A stretch of 64,000 bases of DNA. Origin: Alteromonas sp. KC3. GTDB taxonomy: Bacteria > Pseudomonadota > Gammaproteobacteria > Enterobacterales > Alteromonadaceae. Numbering within the stretch: the first letter of the stretch is position 1; every line of letters starts with the position of its first letter. Position numbers and translations under genes: made by a program. The stretch is taken from positions 1,054,001 to 1,118,000 of the forward strand of contig NZ_AP024235.1 of assembly GCF_016756315.1 (NCBI RefSeq). Direction: 5' to 3'. The notes below the pieces were generated by a model. It did no database searches and was not told the origin of the DNA. It worked only from the letters and a program-made list of their open reading frames with translations. Of this stretch, positions 40,701-47,777 are shown piece after piece.

Positions 40701-40936
40701 ATGTTCCAATTCAGGCCCATTGCATCAACAAGAAGTGAAACAGGCACAAGCAAATGATCATCGACGTTGTAAACATCTAAACCGTCCCACACCGGGCGCC
40801 CGTTTAAACGTAAAACGGCAATATAAAAGTTGTCTTCGTCGAGTGTTACGTGCTTAAAAGGCTCGTCAAGTTTACAATTTGCCGCAAGCGCACTATTTGT
40901 TAACGCTAGCAGCAAAAGCACAACGAGCCTGAACAT
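37727..40936 (-). CDS. Usher-like outer membrane protein with C-terminal SPOR-like segment
   Basis: A 1069-residue exported protein (signal peptide ends TNSALAA). The N-terminal domain has YIAVLRLNGRPVWDGLDVY, as in the periplasmic part of alternative-type ushers. GWRVQLFRNGQFIDEKF and FELKLYGPEGQQETR mark the plug region inside a long barrel (about residues 190-660). Then IDAFAFLDANRNNQFDSNEQ (Ca-binding SdrD-B-like turn) and a carboxypeptidase-regulatory-like module with YFYVTQLPPGEYELEID follow. Residues about 889-965 (YEIQIGIF...MTYVTVGGFTSITDASLFLEAI) have the two-half pattern of SPOR domains. It follows the chaperone by 17 bases. The usher call is fairly sure; the SPOR reading is an inference. 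Confidence 0.8.
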   Translation of the reverse strand: MFRLVVLLLLALTNSALAANCKLDEPFKHVTLDEDNFYIAVLRLNGRPVWDGLDVYNVDDHLLVPVSLLVDAMGLNWNIDIPTNNIASQGAESHCDFDIQFSSTSTNSRDFLYWSKDDFDLYIDVNALPALLPVSYEFDDSLLVLSLTSNDIEFIDTTEPRLIVPTFYKKDTESIDRVIDDTYHFYTSPLFSYRVVAQDRNAQSERLSVNINAGFDLLKHETNFRMSRVRDTSQHFLRLTRTLEDTATLLSERGLTYELGDIQLIGDNVVTSPSQSLGFLIHNGDDKGRRNFSKTTIEEFVLPGWRVQLFRNGQFIDEKFSDDQNKVLFEDIDTFYGNNFFELKLYGPEGQQETRNQTVSVGQEQTQKGDIDFSFGVNDNNYRLLDGKVSESGLGKSVLAKVGVGLTDDTSISGTYQRLWLNDTPLDYYTSAIDTQFKGSALHVSLTQQEQGGYATFVGWNGRINQDVVFNFSNRHLSDFVSQRYGENSLIENETTARINGQTELFGRLGWNVNLSYRTFKRTDDNASLGLNINNNLLGGTLSGGVVLGKNTAEPVTGRLYYSKQIEGWQVASAWDFVPSDGFNTDTFYVALRWPYLLSQHRETRLQYRASGTNNFELQHQHNWTFDFVNVGLGGTLGEDGDWSINLTFTGNINYNPYSRAFNFDRAATTAAGRIDAFAFLDANRNNQFDSNEQPLEGVNFKGNSQWRNDYTNEEGKARIITSHNFQTLSIDSASLPDLYMIAADNNVEVLTHSGGVNQVNLPVHTISDVEGTLFLVSEQQSRGAPRVQLNIVDETGNNVATTYTESDGYFYVTQLPPGEYELEIDEGYLQRNALSVSSNSLSFIAPTEGDSIYLDDIKLIKSIESSQGLQLDDDSQFTESSIIDADVKYEIQIGIFRHARSISEVVRHLPTTPSSMQYYRNHRLAMTYVTVGGFTSITDASLFLEAIQSHVAFSNAFISPVTRYEGEDWTRETAVYEFDEKIEASQRALAKSLPKQICQLSAYYSKASVNPQILILHPELLLVPNSPADATFYRLLAPVNENGKCVDDYLDHQYRDAPFMIRATNVLH

Positions 40937-40953
40937 AAAGATCTAACAGTGGG

Positions 40954-41724
40954 TTAGTTAATAGTGTGGGGGATAGAGAGTACTAGACTACCACCAAACT
41001 TTTCGTTTTCTGTATAACGGATTACCACGTCGCCTTTTGACGCATTAGTTAGTGGTATTAATACTTTTCTGCGTTCGAGAGGACGATAAACGGCTACGTT
41101 GTTTAGCACGCCTAAGGTTTCACCATCTGTTGTTTCCACTACATAATCGCCGAACAATGAACGATTCCCCGTTCTTGTTTGCCATACCTGTATATGGGGC
41201 TGCCCGTTATGCATCACGGTAGAGGGTGAGGCGAGACTTGATTCAGCAAACACCTCACCGTGACGAACTATAATGGGTACGTTGTATGCCAGTTTACTTG
41301 CAAGGTTGACGTTTCCGCCTTCAGTAGGAGCAAGTTCAGTGACGATACGCAATACCGCGCGATATTCGCCATCGGCAAGCCCTGATGGTTTTCTTAAGGC
41401 AAAGCGTAGCGCCTGTCTTTCACCCGGCTTAATAGTGCCTCGCTTTGGCGAAAAGCGAATAAACTTATCGGCAGCCAATGGGTCGCTATTAACGCTGTAA
41501 ATAGCACCCTCTTCGGTCATTTCGTTAAGCGTTAATTCAGCAGTGTACTTAAACTCTTTAGCACCCGTATTTCTTAATTGCAGTGAAGCGGTTCGGGTTT
41601 TACCGTCGAAATAGACTCTAAATTTAGATAGCGCGACATTGGCTGAAACCTGCGTTGAAAGTATTAGCCCAAAAAGTAAAAATGTATAAAAAAAGAAACG
41701 AGAAAAGAACGGTGTACTGCGCAT
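40954..41724 (-). CDS. PapD-like periplasmic pilus chaperone
   Basis: A 256-residue exported protein: signal peptide to STQVSA, then two immunoglobulin-like domains. ASLQLRNTGAKEFKYTAELT, SPKRGTIKPGERQALRFAL and GEYRAVLRIVTE correspond to the chaperone strands. ASKLAYNVPIIVRHG is where the subunit-capping strand region ends in PapD-type proteins. It would cap the pilins and deliver them to the usher encoded next. It lies between the pilin and the usher in one minus-strand operon. Confidence 0.87.
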   Translation of the reverse strand: MRSTPFFSRFFFYTFLLFGLILSTQVSANVALSKFRVYFDGKTRTASLQLRNTGAKEFKYTAELTLNEMTEEGAIYSVNSDPLAADKFIRFSPKRGTIKPGERQALRFALRKPSGLADGEYRAVLRIVTELAPTEGGNVNLASKLAYNVPIIVRHGEVFAESSLASPSTVMHNGQPHIQVWQTRTGNRSLFGDYVVETTDGETLGVLNNVAVYRPLERRKVLIPLTNASKGDVVIRYTENEKFGGSLVLSIPHTIN

Positions 41725-41761
41725 AAAGTGAAGGTCCCAACTGCATGATTTGAGAGTGAAA

Positions 41762-41781
41762 GGGTGCTTGAATTAGCACCC
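41762..41781 (-). terminator. Partial terminator after the first pilin gene
   Basis: GGGTGCT and AGCACCC form a stem with a six-base loop; TTTCACTC follows on the minus strand. As a weak terminator between pilin and chaperone it would let the pilin outnumber the downstream proteins. Confidence 0.6.
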
Positions 41782-41794
41782 TACTTTAGCAGTT

Positions 41795-42304
41795 TTACTG
41801 GAAAGATACATCTACGATGTAGTTTGCTGTATAGCTGTCACCAGGTGTTAGTGCAGTAGTAACAGTCATCTGACCGTATACGTCAAGCGTTAAGTTATCA
41901 CCCGTACCATTAGTCGTTACAGCAATAGCGGTGTTGTCAGGGTTGTTTTCATGCGTGCCAACAGCGCCGTTGATATCAAACTCTGATAAGAACGAAACGT
42001 TGGTACCGGCTTGACCAGTAACGGTTACGTTTAGCGGTACGTTAGCGGTCAGCCCACTTACAGTGATTAGACCAATAGCAATGTTTGCGTTGGTGGCATC
42101 ACAGCTTCCTGTAACTGCACCTGTGTTGTCCATTGTACAAACGGCACCTGAAGTTGGTTGCATCGCACCAAAATGAAGTGCAGTAGTTTGTGCAATTGCC
42201 GCATCAGAGATGGCATTTACAGTAGCTTGAAATGTGCTATTTGCAGCAATTGTTGAAGCAGATAGCGTTGAAAGTAGCGCAAGAGAGACTAAGCGTTTTT
42301 TCAT
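41795..42304 (-). CDS. Major pilin-like subunit (DUF4402-like)
   Basis: ATG 42304 gives MKKRLVSLALLSTLSASTIAA, a clean signal peptide; a frame start eleven codons upstream is less likely. The mature protein of about 148 residues is rich in Ala, Thr, Val and Gly. It has ALHFGAMQPTSG, two cysteines in VCTMDNTGAVTGSC, and ends DSYTANYIVDVSFQ. The alternating pattern at the C-terminus fits a strand capped by the chaperone. It is first in the operon with chaperone and usher, as expected for the major subunit. The family name is from memory. Confidence 0.82.
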   Translation of the reverse strand: MKKRLVSLALLSTLSASTIAANSTFQATVNAISDAAIAQTTALHFGAMQPTSGAVCTMDNTGAVTGSCDATNANIAIGLITVSGLTANVPLNVTVTGQAGTNVSFLSEFDINGAVGTHENNPDNTAIAVTTNGTGDNLTLDVYGQMTVTTALTPGDSYTANYIVDVSFQ

Positions 42305-42330
42305 GTGTATATCCCAAATTATCCCTAAAA

Positions 42331-42375
42331 GTGTCACCGAAATTCCAGTGACACGAAAACGTTATGAATTTTATA
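42331..42375 (-). promoter_or_regulatory. Promoter and leader palindrome of the pilin operon
   Basis: TATAAA on the minus strand (42375-42370) is a good -10; no clear -35 was found. Just downstream in the leader, GTGTCAC and GTGACAC (42331-42354) are inverted arms ten bases apart. They may be an operator or an RNA hairpin controlling pilin expression. Confidence 0.5.
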
Positions 42376-42747
42376 GTGGTGATGTACGCTGTTTTAGACT
42401 GCTAGCATACTTCGATGGTTATTCAACCACATGACTTGACAAAAGATAAAGTATCAACACACATAACTAATTAAGCAGTGCCCTGACTACAGATGAGAAT
42501 TGGAATTGTTAACTTCGTTAGCTTTTGTTTTAAATGGGATTTTTGTGATTTTGGAGTGTTTTTTTTGGACTCGAAAAACAGCTTAATACTTTCGTATAAA
42601 TTTTCAATTAGCCCAAAAACGCTATTTTTTTTAATACTTTAGGCGAGTTTTTTTCATGGAAAATCGACTTTTTCCACGAAATGCACAAATTGCAAGATAA
42701 AAGATCTCAGCAATTTACGTTAAAGGTATGTGAAAATATCACGAAAA
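42376..42747. other. AT-rich gap between pilin operon and tRNA-Arg
   Basis: About 370 bases of AT-rich DNA with T and A runs and no credible frame. It contains the 3' trailer of the tRNA and upstream sequence of the pilin promoter. No integrase fragment and no copy of the tRNA 3' end was seen. Confidence 0.5.
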
Positions 42748-42823
42748 TGGCGTCCCCACCGCGACTCGAACGCAGATCTAAAACTTAGGAGGTTCTTGTT
42801 TTATCCAGTTAAACTATGGGGAC
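42748..42823 (-). tRNA. tRNA-Arg(CCU)
   Basis: A 76-base cloverleaf including encoded CCA. The acceptor stem GTCCCCA pairs with TGGGGAC, discriminator G. D-arm GTTTAACTGGATAAAAC; anticodon loop CTCCTAA gives anticodon CCU; T-arm CTGCG-TTCGAGT-CGCGG. It reads AGG codons and resembles the E. coli gene of this type. Confidence 0.95.
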
Positions 42824-42879
42824 AGCATCTTGATTATACGTAAAAAATTAGTCCTGTTAACCCATAGAATTGAATCACA

Positions 42880-44061
42880 CTATTTCTTCACAACAAAATC
42901 GTTCTCCTGAATATTAGCCACAATACCTGTATTCTTACTCACTACTGACGAGGAGTTGCTATACGCGTTACGCACAACAAAAGTACCTGGGTAAAGGTGA
43001 TATTGAAGGTATTTACGACCATAGTCGTCTATGACTTCTTTTGATTGATAAACGTATAGTTCATCATTATTACTGACGCCGTTATCTCGCCCTAAAGATA
43101 CCGAAATAACATCGCCTGCAACGTGGATAACTCGCCCTGTGATTGGCTGGCATGCTGTCGCTTCTTTTATATCTTGCACGGCGTCTTCAACGAGCTCTTG
43201 CACTGCTAGCCCGTAACGGGACTGCCAAAATGCGGTTGAGTATTCGTCAACATTCTCGAACTTGTCAAAACTCCACTGCGCACGTGTCTTGTAGTTGTGC
43301 GTGAACAGAAGACCACCATTGATACCATCGTATACGCGCAGGGTAAGCGAAAAATGTCTATGCTGTTTGTCGTCTTTCCAAGGTGTGAAAATTGATGATG
43401 GAGATGTTTCAATACTGAGGTCGTCTATACTGCCGAGAATAACGTACTGCGTGTTGCTTTGCTGAGAAAGATTGCGCACATTTTGTTCGGTAAATTGGGT
43501 TTTAAATTGGGCAGTGTGGGGCGCTATGTGCGTAAGTTTTAGGTTGTCAGTGGTATTGCGCATTATAAAACCAAAGCGCTCAGTAAATGCCTGGTCAAAG
43601 TTTACAATGTTACCATGAGTGAGTTGCTGACGGCTTTTAACTAAAAAGCGCGTTGTTGAAAAGTGTTTCTCATCAAATTGTGCGTCACATGATTGTGCTT
43701 TTGGAAAGATATCGGCTCTGATACCGACGGTAATAACGTTGCCATTGTATATTTCATCGACTAATTCTAATTGAGCAACTTCGCCTGAGGCGCTGATTGT
43801 CATTTCTTCGTTTTCAAGCAGCCCATTGGTAAGTGTGTGTACACTGTGGATAGACGCACCAGCGAATAACATTGCTTGTTTTAGTGCTTCTTGCGTAGCT
43901 TTCTTTCTTGCGTCTTCTTTATCGCCATCAATAATAACGGCTTGTCCTTTAGCTTCATACCATGCGGCATTTGCTTGCCCCATAAAAAGTGCAATTAGGC
44001 AAATGACCACCACAACAATGTTAAATAGCGCTGTTGCTGTCACTCTATTTAAATGTCGCAC
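42880..44061 (-). CDS. flgT: Flagellar H-ring protein FlgT
   Basis: Part of the H-ring around the LP ring in sodium-driven polar flagella, first described in Vibrio. GTG 44061 is chosen because AGAGG lies seven bases upstream; the product of 393 residues begins with a signal peptide to ANA. It continues AAWYEAKGQAVIIDGDKEDARKKATQEALKQA, the FlgT N-domain signature. Middle and C-domains follow (TGRVIHVAGDVISVSLGRDNG). A frame start 13 codons earlier is less likely. It is divergent from flgP. Confidence 0.85.
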   Translation of the reverse strand: MRHLNRVTATALFNIVVVVICLIALFMGQANAAWYEAKGQAVIIDGDKEDARKKATQEALKQAMLFAGASIHSVHTLTNGLLENEEMTISASGEVAQLELVDEIYNGNVITVGIRADIFPKAQSCDAQFDEKHFSTTRFLVKSRQQLTHGNIVNFDQAFTERFGFIMRNTTDNLKLTHIAPHTAQFKTQFTEQNVRNLSQQSNTQYVILGSIDDLSIETSPSSIFTPWKDDKQHRHFSLTLRVYDGINGGLLFTHNYKTRAQWSFDKFENVDEYSTAFWQSRYGLAVQELVEDAVQDIKEATACQPITGRVIHVAGDVISVSLGRDNGVSNNDELYVYQSKEVIDDYGRKYLQYHLYPGTFVVRNAYSNSSSVVSKNTGIVANIQENDFVVKK

Positions 44062-44438
44062 AATACACCTCTGTAAAATGTCACTAATACCTTGACGCAA
44101 CGCGCGTCAGGCGTCTATTGATAAGGGCGTTTGGTTGTGTTGTTGTGCGCGGCTTTTACCGCGCTGTTTGTACCTTGTTTATTAAGGCAAGAAGCAAACG
44201 CATATGGGATATGCTAAAAAGATGCCAATAATCTTTGCCAAAAATCCGTCTATTGATTGCGTAACATTTCAGGCAATTTACGGCCCGTAATCAAACCTAC
44301 AATGGATTCAGATTTACGAGAGTAATTCAAATGGGCGCACAAATTGCTTTATGAATTACTGTTACATTAATTCAAAGCCAATAGACGCTTAACAGCGTCA
44401 AAATGTTGTCTGAGTTGTTTTTGTCAGGAAATACGGTT
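44062..44438. other. Divergent regulatory region between flgT and flgP
   Basis: Holds a sigma-54 site for flgP (listed separately) and presumably the flgT promoter. A GCGCGG/CCGCGC inverted repeat with a six-base loop lies at 44147-44164. No other gene was seen. Confidence 0.5.
44333..44348 (+). promoter_or_regulatory. Sigma-54 promoter of flgP
   Basis: GG at 44334-44335 and GC at 44346-44347 with exactly ten bases between, in GGGCGCACAAATTGCT. Spacing and the TTGCT half match the sigma-54 consensus; the first half is imperfect. Start expected near 44359. Confidence 0.65.
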
Positions 44439-44936
44439 ATGCCATGTAAAGTGTCTAAGAAACTTAAGAATATCGGTCAATCTTCGTTGCTTGCTATTTC
44501 GCTAGGGGCTGCACTTTCTTTGGGTGGCTGTGGCATTATCGACAAACATGTGGAATGGGAAACGGTGGAGCCCGAGAGCTATCCTATACTTAAAGCGGTT
44601 GGTTATGCGCCTATTGACTCTCAGCGCGGTGACAGCGAGAGCGCTAAGCTAATAATGGCAATGAGAGCTTCAAAACTTGATGCCTATCGCGAGTTAGCTG
44701 AACAAGTATACGGGCAGCGTTTAGAAGGTAACCAATCTGTCTCGAGTCTTGTGGTTGAAAGTGAAACACTCAAAGCATCAGTAGAAGGTGTTATCCGTGG
44801 CGCTGAGGTTGTGAAGGCGTATCCTGTTGGAGATGACACTTATGTTACCGAACTCTCATTAGATATGAAGCAGGTCTACGACCTTTACCTAACGACAGCA
44901 AAGCCTAGAAGGGTGAAAAACGTTAAATACTATTAA
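44439..44936 (+). CDS. flgP: Flagellar outer-membrane lipoprotein FlgP
   Basis: An LPP20-family lipoprotein needed for outer-membrane rings of polar flagella. The ATG at 44439 has AGGAA eight bases upstream; a frame start 12 codons earlier lacks this. The signal ends in LSLGGCG, a lipobox with Cys. The mature part includes VGYAPIDSQRGDSESAKLIMAMRASKLDAYRELAEQVYG, typical of FlgP. In Vibrio flgO lies upstream of flgP; here flgO is absent and flgT is divergent. Confidence 0.85.
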   Translation: MPCKVSKKLKNIGQSSLLAISLGAALSLGGCGIIDKHVEWETVEPESYPILKAVGYAPIDSQRGDSESAKLIMAMRASKLDAYRELAEQVYGQRLEGNQSVSSLVVESETLKASVEGVIRGAEVVKAYPVGDDTYVTELSLDMKQVYDLYLTTAKPRRVKNVKYY

Positions 44937-44958
44937 GGTAGTGCCGAGTTAAATTGCG

Positions 44959-45390
44959 TTACGCACTTACGCCAGAACCCAAAGTGCCACCTTTCGGTTT
45001 ACCTTTCTTATCGTAAGTCAACGATTCTTTGGCGCGTAACTCCATCATCAAATTGCGTAGGTGTGTGAGGCGTAGCTGTCCTTGCTCAACGGCTTTTTGA
45101 TTGATTTGAGTTCGATACTTACAATCGTCTAAAAGCGACTTTGCTTTCTCTAGTAACGCTTCTTCTTTTTCAGTCATTTCTTGAACAGCATTTATCAACT
45201 GCTCCACCTGACCGTCAAGAGTTTGAATAGCTTCCAGTAAGACAGACTTCTCGTCGAGCAAACGCATCAGTGATTCTGCTTCGCGGGAACTGATCAATTG
45301 CAATTCTTTTTCAAGCAATAAAGCGAGTGTAGAAAGTTGTTCTACCTGTTTGCTTAGTGCCTGTTCCAAATTGCTCATCTGTTCTGTCAC
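44959..45390 (-). CDS. flgN: Flagellar export chaperone FlgN
   Basis: A 143-residue all-helical, acidic protein. By family it is the export chaperone for the hook-filament junction proteins FlgK and FlgL, whose genes lie 12 kb away. It has long coiled-coil heptads (LSTLALLLEKELQLISSREAESL) and ends with a loose tail. Sequence conservation of FlgN is low, so the call rests on length, composition and position after flgM. Confidence 0.82.
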   Translation of the reverse strand: MTEQMSNLEQALSKQVEQLSTLALLLEKELQLISSREAESLMRLLDEKSVLLEAIQTLDGQVEQLINAVQEMTEKEEALLEKAKSLLDDCKYRTQINQKAVEQGQLRLTHLRNLMMELRAKESLTYDKKGKPKGGTLGSGVSA

Positions 45391-45477
45391 TTCGATACCT
45401 GTATTACATTGCTTATTAAGCTACTTACTAAATTACTTTAAAGATTAGTGGACTCTACATGCCAACGGGCATGCGTT

Positions 45478-45807
45478 TTACTTTGAGCTGAAGATTTCTG
45501 ACTCAAGTTTTGCAATTTTGTTAGCCAGTACTTCTGGATTAACGCGGTACTCACCACTTTGAATTGCTTTTTTAAGACGGTCCACTTTTTCCTGATTCAC
45601 AGGCGCTTCAGACCCTTTCTTTTGAACTTGATTTAACTGCTGCGCCGACTGTGTCAACGAAACAGAATCTTGACGTGGCGCAGGCGCTGTCGATGCAGTC
45701 TGAGCCGATGCCTGTTGTTGGGCTTGCTGCGTTTGATTTTGCTGCGCAACCTTGCCATTATCAACGGGAGTTTTAGGTAACCCATTGTTTATATTGTTAA
45801 TTGCCAT
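45478..45807 (-). CDS. flgM: Anti-sigma-28 factor FlgM
   Basis: Binds sigma-28 (FliA) until the hook is complete and is then exported. It has 109 residues. The N-terminal half is a disordered, Gln-rich stretch with MAINNINNGLPKTPVD. The C-terminal half holds DSVSLTQSAQQLNQVQ and VDRLKKAIQSGEYRVNPEVLANKIAKLE, the sigma-binding region. A sigma-28 promoter lies directly upstream, the usual feedback arrangement. Confidence 0.92.
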   Translation of the reverse strand: MAINNINNGLPKTPVDNGKVAQQNQTQQAQQQASAQTASTAPAPRQDSVSLTQSAQQLNQVQKKGSEAPVNQEKVDRLKKAIQSGEYRVNPEVLANKIAKLESEIFSSK

Positions 45808-45842
45808 AATTAATCCTCACTACCTTTTTGCCTCTGTTATCT

Positions 45843-45869
45843 GTATCGGCCTAGCGCGTATTTTCTTTA
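45843..45869 (-). promoter_or_regulatory. Sigma-28 promoter of flgM-flgN
   Basis: On the minus strand TAAAG, 14 bases, then GCCGATAC, seven of eight matching the GCCGATAA -10 of FliA promoters. Confidence 0.82.
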
Positions 45870-45910
45870 GCCTTTTTACTAACAAAAGCGGTAGATTTTC
45901 ATTGCCTCAA

Positions 45911-46630
45911 TCACAAGTGTATCACGACTTCTTCTGAACTGGCGACTCTTGCAATAACAGGCTTTTGGCTGGTGGCGTTAATCACTTTAATGTTATCACC
46001 TACAACACCGTCTTGTTGGGCAATTCCAGCTGTTTTTACTTCCATACCAGCCACCTGTGCGGTTATGGTAATCCTATCACCTTTACATACAAAGCATAGC
46101 ATATTGCTTTGCAGTGCCTGACCATCAGTTACCCGCCGTTTTACGCGAGCGCCAACAAGCGCATCAATATCGGTGAAAGCGGTGAATCTAAGTTTTCGAA
46201 TATCCACTTTAGCAAGTGATAGGTTTGAAGCGGTCAAAACCGTTCCTGGACTTACCGCGCCTTGAGTTACCACAATTTCCGTAGTGCGCGTAACTTGACC
46301 ACTTGTGAATAAATACCAATCATTATCGCCACAACTCACACGAACAGATATGTACGACTGGGCGAGCGCTTCAGGAGAAGCATGATATTGGAAGCCAGTC
46401 GGGCAATTGGGAATGTTTATTCTATCGTCTATCTTCACAATTGACACATCAGTGCTAGTATCTTGAGAGTTATCAGCAAGTTGTGACAATAAATATTGTT
46501 TCGCGCCTTCTTCGACTTTTTCGTGCATACTTTGCGAAGCATCACTCGAAATGGGGATAAGTCCCATCGCAACAAGTGTGACGAACGAATAAATGGTTCT
46601 GCTTAGGCTAGCGTACGTATTTTTCATCAT
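45911..46630 (-). CDS. flgA: Flagellar P-ring chaperone FlgA
   Basis: Periplasmic chaperone that helps FlgI form the P ring. It has 239 residues with a signal sequence (IYSFVTLVAMGLIPISSDA). The C-terminal SAF domain reads VVTQGAVSPGTVLTASNLSLAKVDIR and GDRITITAQVAGMEVKTAGIAQQDGVVGD (shown in parts), as in the family. It is divergent from cheV and precedes flgM, as in Vibrio and Pseudomonas. Confidence 0.92.
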   Translation of the reverse strand: MMKNTYASLSRTIYSFVTLVAMGLIPISSDASQSMHEKVEEGAKQYLLSQLADNSQDTSTDVSIVKIDDRINIPNCPTGFQYHASPEALAQSYISVRVSCGDNDWYLFTSGQVTRTTEIVVTQGAVSPGTVLTASNLSLAKVDIRKLRFTAFTDIDALVGARVKRRVTDGQALQSNMLCFVCKGDRITITAQVAGMEVKTAGIAQQDGVVGDNIKVINATSQKPVIARVASSEEVVIHL

Positions 46631-46750
46631 GACTTTTCGTGTTCAGTTGTTGAGTTATTGACTATGCTTAAGTAACTCAATGCAGATAACAAAGTTGCAG
46701 TAACGTGCATTTTGGTCGATAACCAGAAGCAAGCGTCATTTTTCTGTCGT

Positions 46751-46778
46751 TTGACCTGCAAAAATTTAGTGATATTGT
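46751..46778 (+). promoter_or_regulatory. Possible sigma-70 promoter of cheV
   Basis: TTGACC (46751-46756), 16 bases, TATTGT (46773-46778) in the flgA-cheV gap. No sigma-54 or sigma-28 site was seen for cheV. Confidence 0.4.
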
Positions 46779-46832
46779 CTATCTTAAACATAGTAGGCAA
46801 TGATCATGCCCAGTATTACTTAGAGGTGACCT

Positions 46833-47762
46833 ATGTCGGGGATTTTAGATTCAGTTAACCAGCGCACCCAGCTCGTTGGACAGAATCGTTTAGAGCTGTT
46901 GCTGTTTAGACTGAACGGACGTCAGCGTTTTGGGATTAACGTGTTTAAAGTGCGTGAAGTACTTCAATGTCCACCTCTAACCGCAATGCCGAAGTTGAAC
47001 CCGCTAGTACGCGGCGTTGCACATATCCGTGGGCAAACTATTTCAGTAATAGACCTGAGCATGGCTACCGGTGGTAAGCGTATTGAGGATTTGAAAAATT
47101 CCTTTATTGTTATCGCTGAATACAACCGCTCCGTTCAGGGATTTTTGGTGGGTGCTGTAGAGCGCATTATCAATACAAACTGGGATGCTATTATGCCGCC
47201 GCCTCAAGGTACAGGGCGCGCCAGCTACTTGACCGCGGTTACAGAAGTAGAAAATGAACTAATCGAAATCCTCGATGTTGAAAAGATTTTAAATGAAATT
47301 TCACCGCTCAATGCTGAAGTTAGCACTGAGGTTGCAGAGGGCTTAACCACCCAAGGCCAAGAGAACAAGATCATCTTTATTGCAGATGATTCTGCCGTGG
47401 CGCGCAATCAGGTCAAAAAGGCGCTAACAAGCCTCGGGCTTGAAATAGAGCTTGCCAAAAACGGGTTAGAAGCGCTCAATCGTCTAAAGGCTATTGCCGA
47501 AGAATATGGTGATGTAACAAATCGAGTAGGTGTATTGGTATCGGATATTGAAATGCCGGAAATGGACGGCTACACCCTTACTGCCGAAATCAAAAATACA
47601 CCAGAGCTTCAGAAGCTTCATGTCGTTTTACATACCTCATTAAGTGGTGTGTTCAACCAAGCCATGGTGCAGAAAGTTGGGGCTGATGACTTTATCGCTA
47701 AATTCCACCCAGATGAGTTGGCTACAGCGGTCCAAAAATGGTTAATGACTGAATGCGAGTAA
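46833..47762 (+). CDS. cheV: Chemotaxis coupling protein CheV
   Basis: Couples receptors to CheA and can be phosphorylated. The CheW-like domain (about residues 18-160) includes FGINVFKVREVLQCPPLTAMP and RGVAHIRGQTISVIDL. The receiver domain (about 178-300) has IFIADDSAVARNQVKK and the phosphorylation site VSDIEMPEMDGYTL, then the conserved Lys of DDFIAKFHPDEL. GAGGTGACCT precedes the ATG. cheV-cheR-flgB order is conserved in Vibrio and Alteromonas relatives. Confidence 0.95.
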   Translation: MSGILDSVNQRTQLVGQNRLELLLFRLNGRQRFGINVFKVREVLQCPPLTAMPKLNPLVRGVAHIRGQTISVIDLSMATGGKRIEDLKNSFIVIAEYNRSVQGFLVGAVERIINTNWDAIMPPPQGTGRASYLTAVTEVENELIEILDVEKILNEISPLNAEVSTEVAEGLTTQGQENKIIFIADDSAVARNQVKKALTSLGLEIELAKNGLEALNRLKAIAEEYGDVTNRVGVLVSDIEMPEMDGYTLTAEIKNTPELQKLHVVLHTSLSGVFNQAMVQKVGADDFIAKFHPDELATAVQKWLMTECE

Positions 47763-47777
47763 CGGAGCAACACTGCA

